Positions 34,967-44,146 of a DNA stretch of 54,174 nt are shown here, piece by piece. The notes below the pieces were generated by a model. The model was given only the letters and a program-made list of their open reading frames with translations. It did no database searches and was not told the DNA's origin. Origin of the DNA: Bacteroidaceae bacterium (GTDB lineage: Bacteria > Bacteroidota > Bacteroidia > Bacteroidales > Bacteroidaceae); contig JAKSIO010000013.1 of NCBI GenBank assembly GCA_024398785.1, forward strand, positions 1-54,174, read 5' to 3'. Positions within the stretch are counted from its first letter, which is position 1. Every line of letters begins with the position of its first letter. The translations under genes were made by a program, and so were the position numbers.

Positions 34967-35842
34967 ATGAGATTTTCCAAAGAATTTAAAATAGGAGTAC
35001 TTGCAATAATCAGTATTCTGTTTCTGATTTTGGGTATAAACTTTCTTAAAGGCAAAAACCTGTTTAACTCAGAATCCAGATATTACATAATTTTTGACGA
35101 CGTCAGAATGTTGTCCACGGCAAATCAGGTTTTTATTAACGGGTACGAGGCCGGCCGCGTAAGCACCATAGACTTTGATTATGACGCTCCCAACAAAATA
35201 ATTGTTGGAGTTGACATCAACCCCAAGATGAAAATTCCGAACGATTCTCACGGAAAGCTGGAAACCTCTGTACTGGGAGACGTAACAATACATATATTAT
35301 TGGGTTCAAGTCAGAGTTTTCTGCAGAACAGCGACACAATCAACGGCATTTTGCCTTCAAATCTTACAGAAGAACTCGGTGAAAACATTGTACCGGCTGT
35401 TGAAGAACTGTTGTCCAATTTAAACAACGCAATTCATTCCATAAATACAACTCTGAACAAAGGCGCTGTAGACAGACTTTTGAGTAATGCAGATAATTTA
35501 ATAGACCAACTGCATTCCATGACAAGTACCATACAGTCAGAAGCAAAATCGTCATTGCCCGGCATAGTCAACAAGCTTGATTCACTGGAGACATCCTTAC
35601 TTGCTTTCTCGGAAAAGATAAACAGCATAGAGTTAGCTCATTTGTCTGATGAAATGTCGCAGCTTTTGAATCAGTTTTCTGTCTTGATGCAAGGGATCAA
35701 TCAAGGGAATGGAAGTATAGGACAATTTGTCAATGACAATACTTTCTACAACAATCTGGACAGCCTTGTTCATTCCATTCAGGTGTTAGTTGACAATATA
35801 AAAAACAATCCAAAAAAATACATCAAGGTATCCGTATTCTAA
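34967..35842 (+). CDS. MlaD/MCE-domain lipid transport protein
   Basis: 291 residues: one N-terminal transmembrane helix (about 9-29), an MCE domain (about 38-115: YIIFDDVRMLSTANQVFING, GRVSTIDF, GDVTIHILLG) and a long helical C-terminal part. In other bacteria MCE proteins form rings in the periplasm that carry phospholipids between membranes with an ABC ATPase and permease. No mlaE or mlaF gene follows here. Pairing with the amidase gene is, from memory, common in Bacteroidales. Confidence 0.87.
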   Translation: MRFSKEFKIGVLAIISILFLILGINFLKGKNLFNSESRYYIIFDDVRMLSTANQVFINGYEAGRVSTIDFDYDAPNKIIVGVDINPKMKIPNDSHGKLETSVLGDVTIHILLGSSQSFLQNSDTINGILPSNLTEELGENIVPAVEELLSNLNNAIHSINTTLNKGAVDRLLSNADNLIDQLHSMTSTIQSEAKSSLPGIVNKLDSLETSLLAFSEKINSIELAHLSDEMSQLLNQFSVLMQGINQGNGSIGQFVNDNTFYNNLDSLVHSIQVLVDNIKNNPKKYIKVSVF

Positions 35843-36129
35843 TGTTTCTGACAATGGTCTGCATCGTCCTTATTTAGACTCAATCTAAAAAGAAGACGGC
35901 CAACCGAAAAAAAATCCGACAACGCGATAAATCATATAATGAAAAGCTGTTACAGCCATTAAATAGCATTTTGATTTTATTTTTTATTGGTTATTTTCAA
36001 GTTCATAACTTACTGTTTTTCTTAAAGTTATTTATTAGCAACAGTATTTTGAAAAAAAATTTAAGATATAATAAACAAATTGAATATCAGACACTTAGAA
36101 ACCTTAAAATTGAGTGTTAAATTCTAACA
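35843..36129. other. AT-rich gene-free stretch upstream of dnaA
   Basis: No gene seen. A small stem TTTAGA/TCTAAA (35873-35878, 35884-35889) may end the mlaD transcript. From about 35960 to 36110 the sequence is very AT-rich. I found no TTATCCACA-type DnaA boxes, so there is no direct support for an origin here. Confidence 0.5.
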
Positions 36130-36161
36130 TTTGCCCATCTGAATTTTCGTTTATTACTTTG
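36130..36161 (+). promoter_or_regulatory. Promoter of dnaA
   Basis: TTTG (36130-36133), a 20-base spacer and TTACTTTG (36154-36161), one mismatch from TAnnTTTG. Its position inside the apparent upstream extension of the reading frame shows that translation must begin further down. Confidence 0.6.
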
Positions 36162-36179
36162 CAGTCGAACATAATAAGT

Positions 36180-37529
36180 GTGAGCAAAGTGCAAGATATT
36201 CAGTTAAACAGTAAATGGAACAGTTGCCTTGATTTTATTCATGACAACGTGGAGCAGGAGATATACAATACATGGTTCTCCGGTATCATTCCATTAACAT
36301 ATCAGAACAATTGCCTTACACTTCAGGTTAAAAGCAACTTTGTATGTGAGTATCTGGAAGATACATATGCAGAGCTTCTGTCAGCAGCTATCTGCAAATA
36401 CTTTGGAAACAACACGAATCTTGAGTATGAAGTATTGATAGATAAAGGGAGTTCTTCGTCAAAAGGTACAATCAAGACGGATGCACAACAGCAGAATATT
36501 GCCGAAAACGGCACAATGCTTTACCGCAATTACCTTTTTGACAATTTCATTGAGGGACAGAGCAACAAACTTGCACGCACAGCCTCTCTTGCTGTAGCAG
36601 AAAAGCCCGGAACAACATCGTTCAACCCATTGTTTCTGTGTGGAAGTTCAGGTGTTGGCAAGACTCACCTTGCAACAGCAATCGGACATAGAGTACAGCA
36701 GCTTGATCCTACAAAGAAAGTAATATACGTTTCTGCACATTTGTTTCATGCACAATATGTGTCAGCTGCATTGAACAATAACACCTATAATTTTATAAGC
36801 TGGTATCAGGACTTTGACGTTCTTATTATTGACGATATCCAGGAACTGATCAATAAGGAAAAGACACAGAATACATTCTTCCATATATTCAACAATCTGC
36901 ACCTTAATCAGAAGCAGATAATCATGACAAGCGACCGTCTTCCTAAAGATATGCTTGGCATGGAAGAGAGACTGATCACACGTTTCAAATGGGGATTGGT
37001 TGCACAGATTGACCAGCCAGATTTCAACTTACGTCGCGACATTCTTGCATATCACATCAAAAAAGATGGCATTAAAATCAGCAACGAACTGATAGATTAC
37101 ATGGCAACAAATATTCAAGGCAGCGTCAGAGATCTTGAAGGCGTACTTACATCGCTTCTTGCCCATTCTATCATTTGCGGCAATGAAATCAACAAAGAAC
37201 TGATTGACAAAGTTATAGGGAACAACTCCGCAATAACAAAGAAGGAGCTCACAATTGACTCAATTCTTGATACCGTCTGTCATTACTATGACATCGATGT
37301 CAAAGACATTCAGACCAAAAGCAGAAAACGCGAAATAGTTCAGGCCCGCCAGATTTGCATGTACATAGCCAAACAGCATCTTGATCTCTCGTTATCACAG
37401 ATTGGAGCGTACATCGGTGGGCGTGACCATGCAACCGTACTGCATGCTTGCAACACGGTAAAAGATCAGGTCGCAGTAGACAAATCATTCCGCAATGATT
37501 TGGAAAAAATTGAGAGCAAGCTATTATAG
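36180..37529 (+). CDS. dnaA: Chromosomal replication initiator DnaA
   Basis: Opens the replication origin as an ATP-bound filament. 449 residues from a GTG start. Domain I lies at the N terminus (WNSCLDFIHDNVEQEIYNTW). The AAA+ domain has Walker A GSSGVGKTHLATAIG and Walker B DVLIIDDIQEL. Domain IV binds DNA (SLSQIGAYIGGRDHATVLHA). The frame is open to a GTG at 36114, but the promoter lies between, and relatives begin near this point, so 36180 is preferred. A terminator follows 41 bases after the stop. Confidence 0.95.
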   Translation: MSKVQDIQLNSKWNSCLDFIHDNVEQEIYNTWFSGIIPLTYQNNCLTLQVKSNFVCEYLEDTYAELLSAAICKYFGNNTNLEYEVLIDKGSSSSKGTIKTDAQQQNIAENGTMLYRNYLFDNFIEGQSNKLARTASLAVAEKPGTTSFNPLFLCGSSGVGKTHLATAIGHRVQQLDPTKKVIYVSAHLFHAQYVSAALNNNTYNFISWYQDFDVLIIDDIQELINKEKTQNTFFHIFNNLHLNQKQIIMTSDRLPKDMLGMEERLITRFKWGLVAQIDQPDFNLRRDILAYHIKKDGIKISNELIDYMATNIQGSVRDLEGVLTSLLAHSIICGNEINKELIDKVIGNNSAITKKELTIDSILDTVCHYYDIDVKDIQTKSRKREIVQARQICMYIAKQHLDLSLSQIGAYIGGRDHATVLHACNTVKDQVAVDKSFRNDLEKIESKLL

Positions 37530-37570
37530 ACAATCGTTTTGTTTCAACATCCATACTATTGTTTTACATG

Positions 37571-37600
37571 AAAAAGTTTTCCAAATCGGGAAACTTTTTT
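37571..37600 (+). terminator. Terminator of dnaA
   Basis: AAAAAGTTT and AAACTTTTTT arms around a short CC/GG extension and AAATC loop, with the 3' arm ending in T6. It follows the dnaA stop by 41 bases. Confidence 0.75.
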
Positions 37601-37705
37601 GTTTTATAAAAATCGTAACTGCCTAATATTCGGTTTGTTGAATTTTGATTTCGGACAACTTTCAACAACTTGTTCATAACTATTATGGATTTTTTCCATG
37701 AAAAG

Positions 37706-37737
37706 TTTGTTTATAAATTTTTCTGTAAATACATTTG
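37706..37737 (+). promoter_or_regulatory. Promoter of the ribonucleotide reductase gene
   Basis: TTTG (37706-37709), a 20-base spacer and TACATTTG (37730-37737), a full match, 43 bases before the ATG. The space between the dnaA terminator and this promoter is too short and has no recognisable cobalamin riboswitch. Confidence 0.75.
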
Positions 37738-37780
37738 CCAATGGTAATAGAGCAATTAACAAAAAAATAACATATAACAA

Positions 37781-40345
37781 ATGTCACAACAAAAAACCTA
37801 CACATTTGACCAGGCATTCGCCGCCTCTAAAGAATATTTCGGTGGCGATGAACTAGCAGCTAAAGTTTGGGTAAACAAGTACGCTGTTAAAGACTCATTC
37901 GGTAACATTTTTGAAAAGACTCCGGAAGACATGCATTGGAGAATTGCCAACGAAGTGGCAAGAATAGAGAAAAAGTACTCCAATCCTATGTCTGCCGATC
38001 AATTGTTTGAACTTTTCAAGAACTTCAGGTACATCATTCCGCAAGGCAGTCCTATGACTGGTATCGGCAACGAATATCAGATAGCCTCTCTCTCCAACTG
38101 TTTTGTAATCGGCATGGAAGGCAGTGCTGACTCCTACGGAGCTATTATGAAAATAGACGAAGAACAGGTACAGTTGATGAAACGCCGTGGTGGTGTAGGT
38201 CATGATTTGTCGCACATCCGTCCAAAAGGATCTCCTGTCAAGAATTCCGCATTAACTTCAACAGGTCTTGTTCCTTTTATGGAACGTTATTCAAATTCTA
38301 CAAGAGAAGTAGCTCAGGACGGCCGTCGCGGAGCACTGATGTTGAGTGTATCAATCAAACATCCTGATTCAGAAAGTTTCATTGATGCAAAAATGGAAAG
38401 CGGTAAGGTTACCGGCGCCAACGTATCTGTCAGAATAGATGACGATTTCATGAATGCCGCCATTAACGGTACAAAATACACACAGTGCTACCCTATCGAT
38501 TCAAAGGAACCATTATATTCCAAAGAAATTGACGCAAAGGAACTTTGGAAGAAGATTGTTCACAATGCATGGAAGTCTGCCGAACCCGGTGTTCTTTTCT
38601 GGGATACCATCATTAAAGAATCCGTTCCTGACTGTTACGCTGACCTTGGATTCAAGACAATATCAACCAATCCATGCGGCGAAATTCCATTGTGTCCTTA
38701 CGACTCATGCCGTCTGCTGGCCATCAACCTGTTCTCTTATGTTGTAAATCCGTTTACTGACAAAGCATACTTTGACTTTGATCTTTTCAAGGTTCATGTA
38801 GGTCATGCACAACGTATTATGGATGACATCATTGACCTCGAAATGGAAAAAATCGAAAAGATTCTTGCCAAAATAGAGAGCGATCCGGAAAGTTTGGAAG
38901 TTAAAGGTACTGAAATCAACCTTTGGCACAAGATAATGGAGAAAAGCGGTAAGGGGCGCCGTACCGGTGTAGGAATTACAGCTGAAGGAGATATGCTCGC
39001 AGCACTCGGTCTCCGCTACGGTACAGACCAGGCTACAGAATTCGCTGAAAAGGTTCAGAAGACTCTGGCTATTGAGGCTTACCGTTCATCAGTAAATATG
39101 GCTAAAGAACGCGGTGCTTTTGAAATATTTGATTGGAACCGTGAAATCAACAATCCTTTCATCAACCGTATCAAGGAATCAGACCCTGCATTGTATGAAG
39201 ATATGAAACAATACGGTCGTCGTAACATTGCATGTCTGACTATTGCTCCTACCGGCACCGTCAGTCTTATGACACAGACAACCTCAGGACTCGAGCCGGT
39301 ATTTATGCCTGTTTACAAACGTCGCCGCAAGGTCAACAAAGAAGATGAGAATGCCAACATCACATTCCGTGATGAAAATGGAGATGCATTCGAGGAATTT
39401 GTAGTATATCACCACAAGTTTGTTGAATGGATGAAAATCAATGGTATTGACACTACAAAGAACTACTCTCAGGAAGAAATAGATGATATTGTAGCACGTT
39501 CACCATATCACAAGGCTACAGCTCAGGATGTTGACTGGGTTCAGAAGGTCAAGATGCAGGGACACATGCAGAAATGGGTGGATCACTCAATCAGCGTCAC
39601 AATAAATCTTCCTAAGGATGTTTCTGAGGATCTTGTCAACCAGTTGTATATCGAGGCTTGGAAGAGCGGTTGCAAAGGCTGTACTGTATATCGCGACGGT
39701 TCACGTGACGGTGTACTCATCAGTAACGACAAACCGGCCGACAAGAAGAACGATGCCGCCGCAATCAAAGGTCCATGTCCATGCGAGCAGCATGAGGTAG
39801 TTGAGACACGTCCAAAGAGCCTTGAAGCTGATGTTGTACGTTTCCAGAACAATAAAGAAAAGTGGGTTGCCTTTGTAGGTTTGCTGGACGGCCGTCCATA
39901 CGAGATTTTCACAGGTCTTCTTGATGAAGAGGAAGGTATTATGTTACCAAAGACCGTTGAAAGCGGACATATTGTCAAGAACATCGATGAAAACGGGAAT
40001 AAACGTTATGACTTCCAGTTTGAAAACAAGCGTGGATACAAAGTTACCATGGAAGGTCTTTCGGAGAAATTCGACAAAGAGTATTGGAATTATGCCAAAC
40101 TGATATCGGGAGTTCTCCGTTACCAGATGCCGCTTGACCTTTGTATCAGACTTATTGACTCACTTGATCTTGGCAGTGAAAGTATCAACAACTGGAAGAA
40201 CGGTGTTGTAAGAGCTCTCAAGAAATACATTCAGGACGGAGTTAAGGTGAAAGGAAAAGTTTGTCCTCATTGTGGTGCCGAGGCTCTTGTTTATCAGGAA
40301 GGATGTCTTATCTGCACTAACTGCGGAACTTCACGCTGTGGATAA
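37781..40345 (+). CDS. nrdJ: Adenosylcobalamin-dependent ribonucleotide reductase (class II)
   Basis: Makes deoxyribonucleotides using a radical from vitamin B12 coenzyme. 854 residues: N-terminal substrate-site cysteine in SLSNCFVIGM, active-site NPCGEIPLCPYDSC, the barrel segment IAPTGTVSLMTQTTSG, and CKGCTVYRDGSRD. A C-terminal zinc ribbon (CPHCG...CTNCGTSRCG) carries the reducing cysteines. No separate radical subunit or activase gene is nearby, consistent with class II. Its last codons overlap the folB start. Confidence 0.94.
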   Translation: MSQQKTYTFDQAFAASKEYFGGDELAAKVWVNKYAVKDSFGNIFEKTPEDMHWRIANEVARIEKKYSNPMSADQLFELFKNFRYIIPQGSPMTGIGNEYQIASLSNCFVIGMEGSADSYGAIMKIDEEQVQLMKRRGGVGHDLSHIRPKGSPVKNSALTSTGLVPFMERYSNSTREVAQDGRRGALMLSVSIKHPDSESFIDAKMESGKVTGANVSVRIDDDFMNAAINGTKYTQCYPIDSKEPLYSKEIDAKELWKKIVHNAWKSAEPGVLFWDTIIKESVPDCYADLGFKTISTNPCGEIPLCPYDSCRLLAINLFSYVVNPFTDKAYFDFDLFKVHVGHAQRIMDDIIDLEMEKIEKILAKIESDPESLEVKGTEINLWHKIMEKSGKGRRTGVGITAEGDMLAALGLRYGTDQATEFAEKVQKTLAIEAYRSSVNMAKERGAFEIFDWNREINNPFINRIKESDPALYEDMKQYGRRNIACLTIAPTGTVSLMTQTTSGLEPVFMPVYKRRRKVNKEDENANITFRDENGDAFEEFVVYHHKFVEWMKINGIDTTKNYSQEEIDDIVARSPYHKATAQDVDWVQKVKMQGHMQKWVDHSISVTINLPKDVSEDLVNQLYIEAWKSGCKGCTVYRDGSRDGVLISNDKPADKKNDAAAIKGPCPCEQHEVVETRPKSLEADVVRFQNNKEKWVAFVGLLDGRPYEIFTGLLDEEEGIMLPKTVESGHIVKNIDENGNKRYDFQFENKRGYKVTMEGLSEKFDKEYWNYAKLISGVLRYQMPLDLCIRLIDSLDLGSESINNWKNGVVRALKKYIQDGVKVKGKVCPHCGAEALVYQEGCLICTNCGTSRCG

Positions 40346-40703
40346 TTATCAGACTATATCACTTACAGACTTGCGGTTCTACGCCTACCATGGCGTAGAA
40401 CCGCAAGAACGTATTGTCGGTGCAGAATACAGTGTTAATGTGACAATATATACAGATGTAACAAAAGCTGCACAAACAGATAATGTGAAAGACACTATCA
40501 ACTACGCCAGCATAGCTTTATCTGTAAAAAAGATAATGAATCAGCCAAAGAACTTACTGGAGAGTGTTGCCAACAGCATTATACAGGAACTGTTTTCACA
40601 ATACAGAATAATAAAAGCGGCAACCGTTACGGTATCAAAGCTGAACCCACCTGTTCAGATACCTTGCAGCGCCGCTTCTGTTACCATCACTCTTTCAAGA
40701 TAA
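40338..40703 (+). CDS. folB: Dihydroneopterin aldolase
   Basis: Folate pathway enzyme that splits dihydroneopterin. From the GTG at 40338 the protein has 121 residues, the family size, starting with ISLTDLRFYAYHGVEPQE, which carries the conserved YHG..P.E motif, and later VSKLNPPVQIP with the catalytic lysine. The GTG lies inside the nrdJ stop (TGTGGATAA), so translation is probably coupled. An upstream in-frame start at 40272 would sit fully inside nrdJ. The 3' end overlaps the converging phosphatase gene by 17 bases. Confidence 0.88.
   Translation: MDNYQTISLTDLRFYAYHGVEPQERIVGAEYSVNVTIYTDVTKAAQTDNVKDTINYASIALSVKKIMNQPKNLLESVANSIIQELFSQYRIIKAATVTVSKLNPPVQIPCSAASVTITLSR
40370..40407 (+). promoter_or_regulatory. 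Perfect 15-bp hairpin inside the start of folB
   Basis: Arms 40370-40384 and 40393-40407 are exactly complementary around an 8-base loop. The structure starts 32 bases into folB and codes for its conserved FYAYHGVEPQ motif. A stem this strong is unusual in coding sequence and may slow ribosomes, end transcription partly or mark an RNA cleavage site. Confidence 0.65.
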
Positions 40704-43104
40704 CTTTCATTGTCAGAACATTCTGTTTATGGATTCGCTCATACTCGACCGAATCCATTATTTTTTTAACCATAAGTATACCCAAACCGCCAATCTTACG
40801 ATCCTCGGCACTCAATGTAGTATCGGCATCGGCCTTGGTTGTAGGATTGAACGGACGTCCGGAATCAACAATACGCCATGTAGAGTTTCTATTCTCATCA
40901 ACATCAAAATCCAATGTAAAGGTATACTCCTTACCGTCTTTCGGGTAAGCATACATAATTACATTTGCAACAGCCTCTTCCAGCGCAAGGTTAATTGACA
41001 TGGATTGGGCCATATTGATTCCAAACTCGTCAGTAAGAGATTCTATCCACTGAGCCATATTGTTGATCTGGTCAATATTGTTGATCATTTCCAACTTACG
41101 GTAATTTTCCGAATGAGCATCAGACAAAGTTTTTTCATCTTCCAAAGCCAAAGAATTCTCCTTTCCGAACACAAAACTCATTGCCATCATTGTAAGGTCA
41201 TCACTCTGACCGGCACCGGCAGCATGAGCTTCGACATCAGCAAGAACATTGTCAAGTAAATCACGCATCGGAATATGACTACCTACGGAACTCAACGTCT
41301 TGAGCAATCGTTCATCAGAGTATAATTCCGCCTTATGGTTCTCAGCTTCAGTCAAACCGTCGGTATACAGGAATAATGTATCATGATCATTCAAAGTCAG
41401 TTCATGCCTGTCATACGGGGCATCTTCGAACAATCCTATCGGGAGATTCTTACGTCCTTCTATCTGCATGAAATCAACACAACTGCCATCTGCCCGCATT
41501 ACAACAGGAGGATTATGACCGGCATTACAATAAGAAAGATGACCTGTTTTCAAATCCAGAATACCTACAAACAACGTAACAAACATATTTGAATCGTTGT
41601 TATTGCTGACAGCCGCATTCATGCTACGGACAATAAAATCCGCATCTGCATCAGACTGCACAAATGTCCTGAATATACTACGGCTCACAGCCATAAACAA
41701 AGCGGCAGGTACACCTTTGCCGGACACATCACCAATAGCAAAATAGAATTTATTATCATTCAAAAAGAAATCATACAAGTCTCCGCCGACCTCTTTGGCA
41801 GGACGCATAAATGCATATATGTCTATATCGTTTCTCTCCGGATATGGCGGGAACATCTTGGGAATCATACTCATCTGAATGTTTCGCGCAATATTCAACT
41901 CGCTTTCAACGCGTTCCTTTGCAGCAGTCGTAGTCTTCAAGGCACTTATCTGACTGATCAGTGATTTTTGCATGTAACGGAACGATTCATGCATCTGGAA
42001 CATTTCGTCATGCACTTTAATTGCAGGCAACTGAGTTGTCAGGTTTCCTTCAGCTATTTCCTGTGCAGATTTTGCAAATAATTTCAGCGGAGAGGCCAAC
42101 CTTGAGATAATCAGGATTGTAAGTGCGCTCAAAACAACAAATGCTATAACAAATACTAAGATAAGTCTGTTACCCATTATGTATGTGCTTTCAAACACGT
42201 CAGGGATTGGACATAGAGATGCTATTGTCCAATTAGCAGAGGGGACAGGAGTATAAAAGACAAAATAAGAATTTTCATAATCTTTATGAGGATCGCCAAC
42301 GACACCATACCCCCTGATTCCTTTTGCCGCATCATGTGCCATTTTCTCCATTGATGCGGAATTATACAGAATAGCTTCAGTCATAGGAGTTTCATTCAAC
42401 AATTTAGTAGAATCGGCATGTGAAATAAATGTACCGTTTTTAGCTATCAGCATATTGAATGAATGTTCGTACAACTGCAGATTCTTAACAAATGCATTAA
42501 TAGCATTGATTGCTATATCTGCAGTAAACACACCTATAATTTCGCCACTGGCATCTTTCAGAGGATATGAGTAGGTTGTCATTTCAATGGACTCCGCCTC
42601 TGTTTCAACATATGGATCGTTCCAATATGTTTTGCCGCTCAAAACCGGAACTACATACCAGTCTGCTGTGAAATAGTCATAAGAAATTCCTCCAAGTTTA
42701 TTGGTTTCTATTTCATGGTCACTATTATACGAACTGTAAATTGCACAATATTCGTATTGAGGGAAATAATATGGTTTCAAAGCAACTATTGAACCTACAA
42801 CATTGGAATTTTGCTGCAAAATCAGTTGGGTAACATTTTCAAAGTCTTCATACCCACATTGTCCGTTTTTTATCTGGTTTTCCAGAGTTTTTCCAAAGTT
42901 GTCAACAACTGCAGAAACTTTTGATAACTGTGACTCTATATTCAGTTCAATAAGATCAAGTTTGTTGAAAGAGTTCTCAATTGCGTTTTTTCTATTATTA
43001 TCTGTTGACCATTTGATTACAAGAAACGATGCCAAAGCAAAACAGAAGCCAACATTTATCATAATAAAGCCGGTAAGACGGCGAGCAAATTTTTTCTGTC
43101 TCAT
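40687..43104 (-). CDS. Sensor phosphatase-kinase: Cache, HAMP, SpoIIE-type phosphatase, RsbW-like ATPase
   Basis: 805 residues. Transmembrane helices near 12-32 and 308-330 flank a periplasmic Cache-type sensor. A HAMP region follows (about 330-385: LASPLKLFAKSAQEIAEGNL), then a PP2C/SpoIIE phosphatase (about 405-640: MRPAKEVGGDLYDFF; AIGDVSGKGVPAALFMA). A C-terminal histidine-kinase-type ATPase resembles the anti-sigma kinase RsbW (about 690-805: NLALEEAVANVIMYAYP; GGLGILMVKKIMDSV). Phosphatase and kinase for one STAS target in a single chain can set its phosphorylation either way. The gene lies 4 bases after the binding-protein gene; the likely target STAS protein is encoded divergently. 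Confidence 0.9.
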   Translation of the reverse strand: MRQKKFARRLTGFIMINVGFCFALASFLVIKWSTDNNRKNAIENSFNKLDLIELNIESQLSKVSAVVDNFGKTLENQIKNGQCGYEDFENVTQLILQQNSNVVGSIVALKPYYFPQYEYCAIYSSYNSDHEIETNKLGGISYDYFTADWYVVPVLSGKTYWNDPYVETEAESIEMTTYSYPLKDASGEIIGVFTADIAINAINAFVKNLQLYEHSFNMLIAKNGTFISHADSTKLLNETPMTEAILYNSASMEKMAHDAAKGIRGYGVVGDPHKDYENSYFVFYTPVPSANWTIASLCPIPDVFESTYIMGNRLILVFVIAFVVLSALTILIISRLASPLKLFAKSAQEIAEGNLTTQLPAIKVHDEMFQMHESFRYMQKSLISQISALKTTTAAKERVESELNIARNIQMSMIPKMFPPYPERNDIDIYAFMRPAKEVGGDLYDFFLNDNKFYFAIGDVSGKGVPAALFMAVSRSIFRTFVQSDADADFIVRSMNAAVSNNNDSNMFVTLFVGILDLKTGHLSYCNAGHNPPVVMRADGSCVDFMQIEGRKNLPIGLFEDAPYDRHELTLNDHDTLFLYTDGLTEAENHKAELYSDERLLKTLSSVGSHIPMRDLLDNVLADVEAHAAGAGQSDDLTMMAMSFVFGKENSLALEDEKTLSDAHSENYRKLEMINNIDQINNMAQWIESLTDEFGINMAQSMSINLALEEAVANVIMYAYPKDGKEYTFTLDFDVDENRNSTWRIVDSGRPFNPTTKADADTTLSAEDRKIGGLGILMVKKIMDSVEYERIHKQNVLTMKVILKE

Positions 43105-43108
43105 AATT

Positions 43109-44065
43109 TCACTTTTCTAAAGTTATCACCATATCATTGTAATCCACTTCATTGAAAATAAAGCCATACCGGCGCATAAGCGAAACCAGTTCATTGAACC
43201 GGACAGGATCCACCATGTAGGGAACAACACCGTCCTTTGTTTCCTGATTTTCCAGGATTTTATCCAGCATGTATCTTTGGTGCGTTATGTTACTTCTCAA
43301 GTTGAAATCCTTAAGCATAGACATAACGATTTCCACAGCTTCCTTCCGATGGGATTTGATTCTTGCCCACTCCCACGCTTCCTTTATGGCTGTCACACAT
43401 TTCCACACATCATCAATATTGTTATTGTAAAATTCAGGAGTGGTGTAGAATCCATCTTCCTGAGCATCAACAATATAATCGCTCAACGGAAACACATTTT
43501 TTTCGGTCAGTTCCACTCCGGACATCAATATCTGATCATATTCATTATAGATCATGGTAAGAGTTGCATCCAATACTCCGGACAGGAATATTGAGACATC
43601 ACTGTTATACGGAATCCAACGCAGATTAAGTCCCAGCTCTGCATTCATTATAAATGCTCCCTCACTGAAACCCGATTTCCAGTGTCCCACTCTCTTGCCA
43701 GATAACTGTTGAATGCTATCCAAGGGTTCCCTGGTAACAATAAGAACGGAATTACGTTCGCTTGTCTGCAGTATATTCAACAATTCAAAACCTGAGTCAT
43801 AATTTGTCAGTGCATCTATCAGCTGAGACATGGCTATGTCTGTTTTTCCATCACGCAGCATATCAAGACTCGACTCTGTACCGGAAGGATGAACTATCTG
43901 CACATCAACACCCATATCTTTGAAGAAACCTTTCTTTTCTGCTATATACAAACCGGCAAACTGGGCCTGCGGATACCATTGGGGAGTAATCCTTATAGTT
44001 TTTCCGGAAACTCCGGAAATAAACAGTACAGCAAGCATAATTACAAATGTTAATCTTTTGTACAT
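43109..44065 (-). CDS. NMT1/THI5-like periplasmic binding protein
   Basis: 318 residues with a signal peptide (MYKRLTFVIMLAVLFISGVSG) and a binding-protein fold: RITPQWYPQAQFAGLYIAEKKG, FFKDMGVDVQIVHPSGTESS, DIAMSQLIDAL, SGKRVGHWKSGFSEG. In transporters the family binds thiamine precursors, taurine or similar small molecules. No ABC permease or ATPase gene is near. It is the first gene of a two-gene operon with the sensor phosphatase, so it probably presents its ligand to that sensor. This role is an inference. Confidence 0.85.
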   Translation of the reverse strand: MYKRLTFVIMLAVLFISGVSGKTIRITPQWYPQAQFAGLYIAEKKGFFKDMGVDVQIVHPSGTESSLDMLRDGKTDIAMSQLIDALTNYDSGFELLNILQTSERNSVLIVTREPLDSIQQLSGKRVGHWKSGFSEGAFIMNAELGLNLRWIPYNSDVSIFLSGVLDATLTMIYNEYDQILMSGVELTEKNVFPLSDYIVDAQEDGFYTTPEFYNNNIDDVWKCVTAIKEAWEWARIKSHRKEAVEIVMSMLKDFNLRSNITHQRYMLDKILENQETKDGVVPYMVDPVRFNELVSLMRRYGFIFNEVDYNDMVITLEK

Positions 44066-44102
44066 ATTTTTTTTCTTATCATTGAATGAATAAAAAATTT
44101 AC

Positions 44103-44121
44103 TATATTTGTCACAAATATA
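44103..44121. promoter_or_regulatory. Overlapping divergent promoters in a palindrome
   Basis: ATATTTGTCACAAATAT (44104-44120) is a perfect 17-base inverted repeat. It holds TATATTTG on the plus strand (44103-44110) and TATATTTG on the minus strand (44114-44121), so a -7 element for each direction. ATTG elements occur at plausible -33 positions (plus: 44081-44084, 18-base spacer). The two promoters cannot be used at once. Confidence 0.65.
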
Positions 44122-44146
44122 ATTAAAAACAAAAGACATTGACAAT

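Noticed and set aside
35843..36129. Replication origin next to dnaA
   Set aside because: AT-rich but without DnaA-box clusters; the gene's presence alone is not evidence in this group.
40337..40345. TGTGGATAA, a consensus DnaA box
   Set aside because: It is formed by the nrdJ stop and folB start codons and stands alone; another copy (TTATCCACA) occurs by chance inside the sugar kinase gene near 7669.
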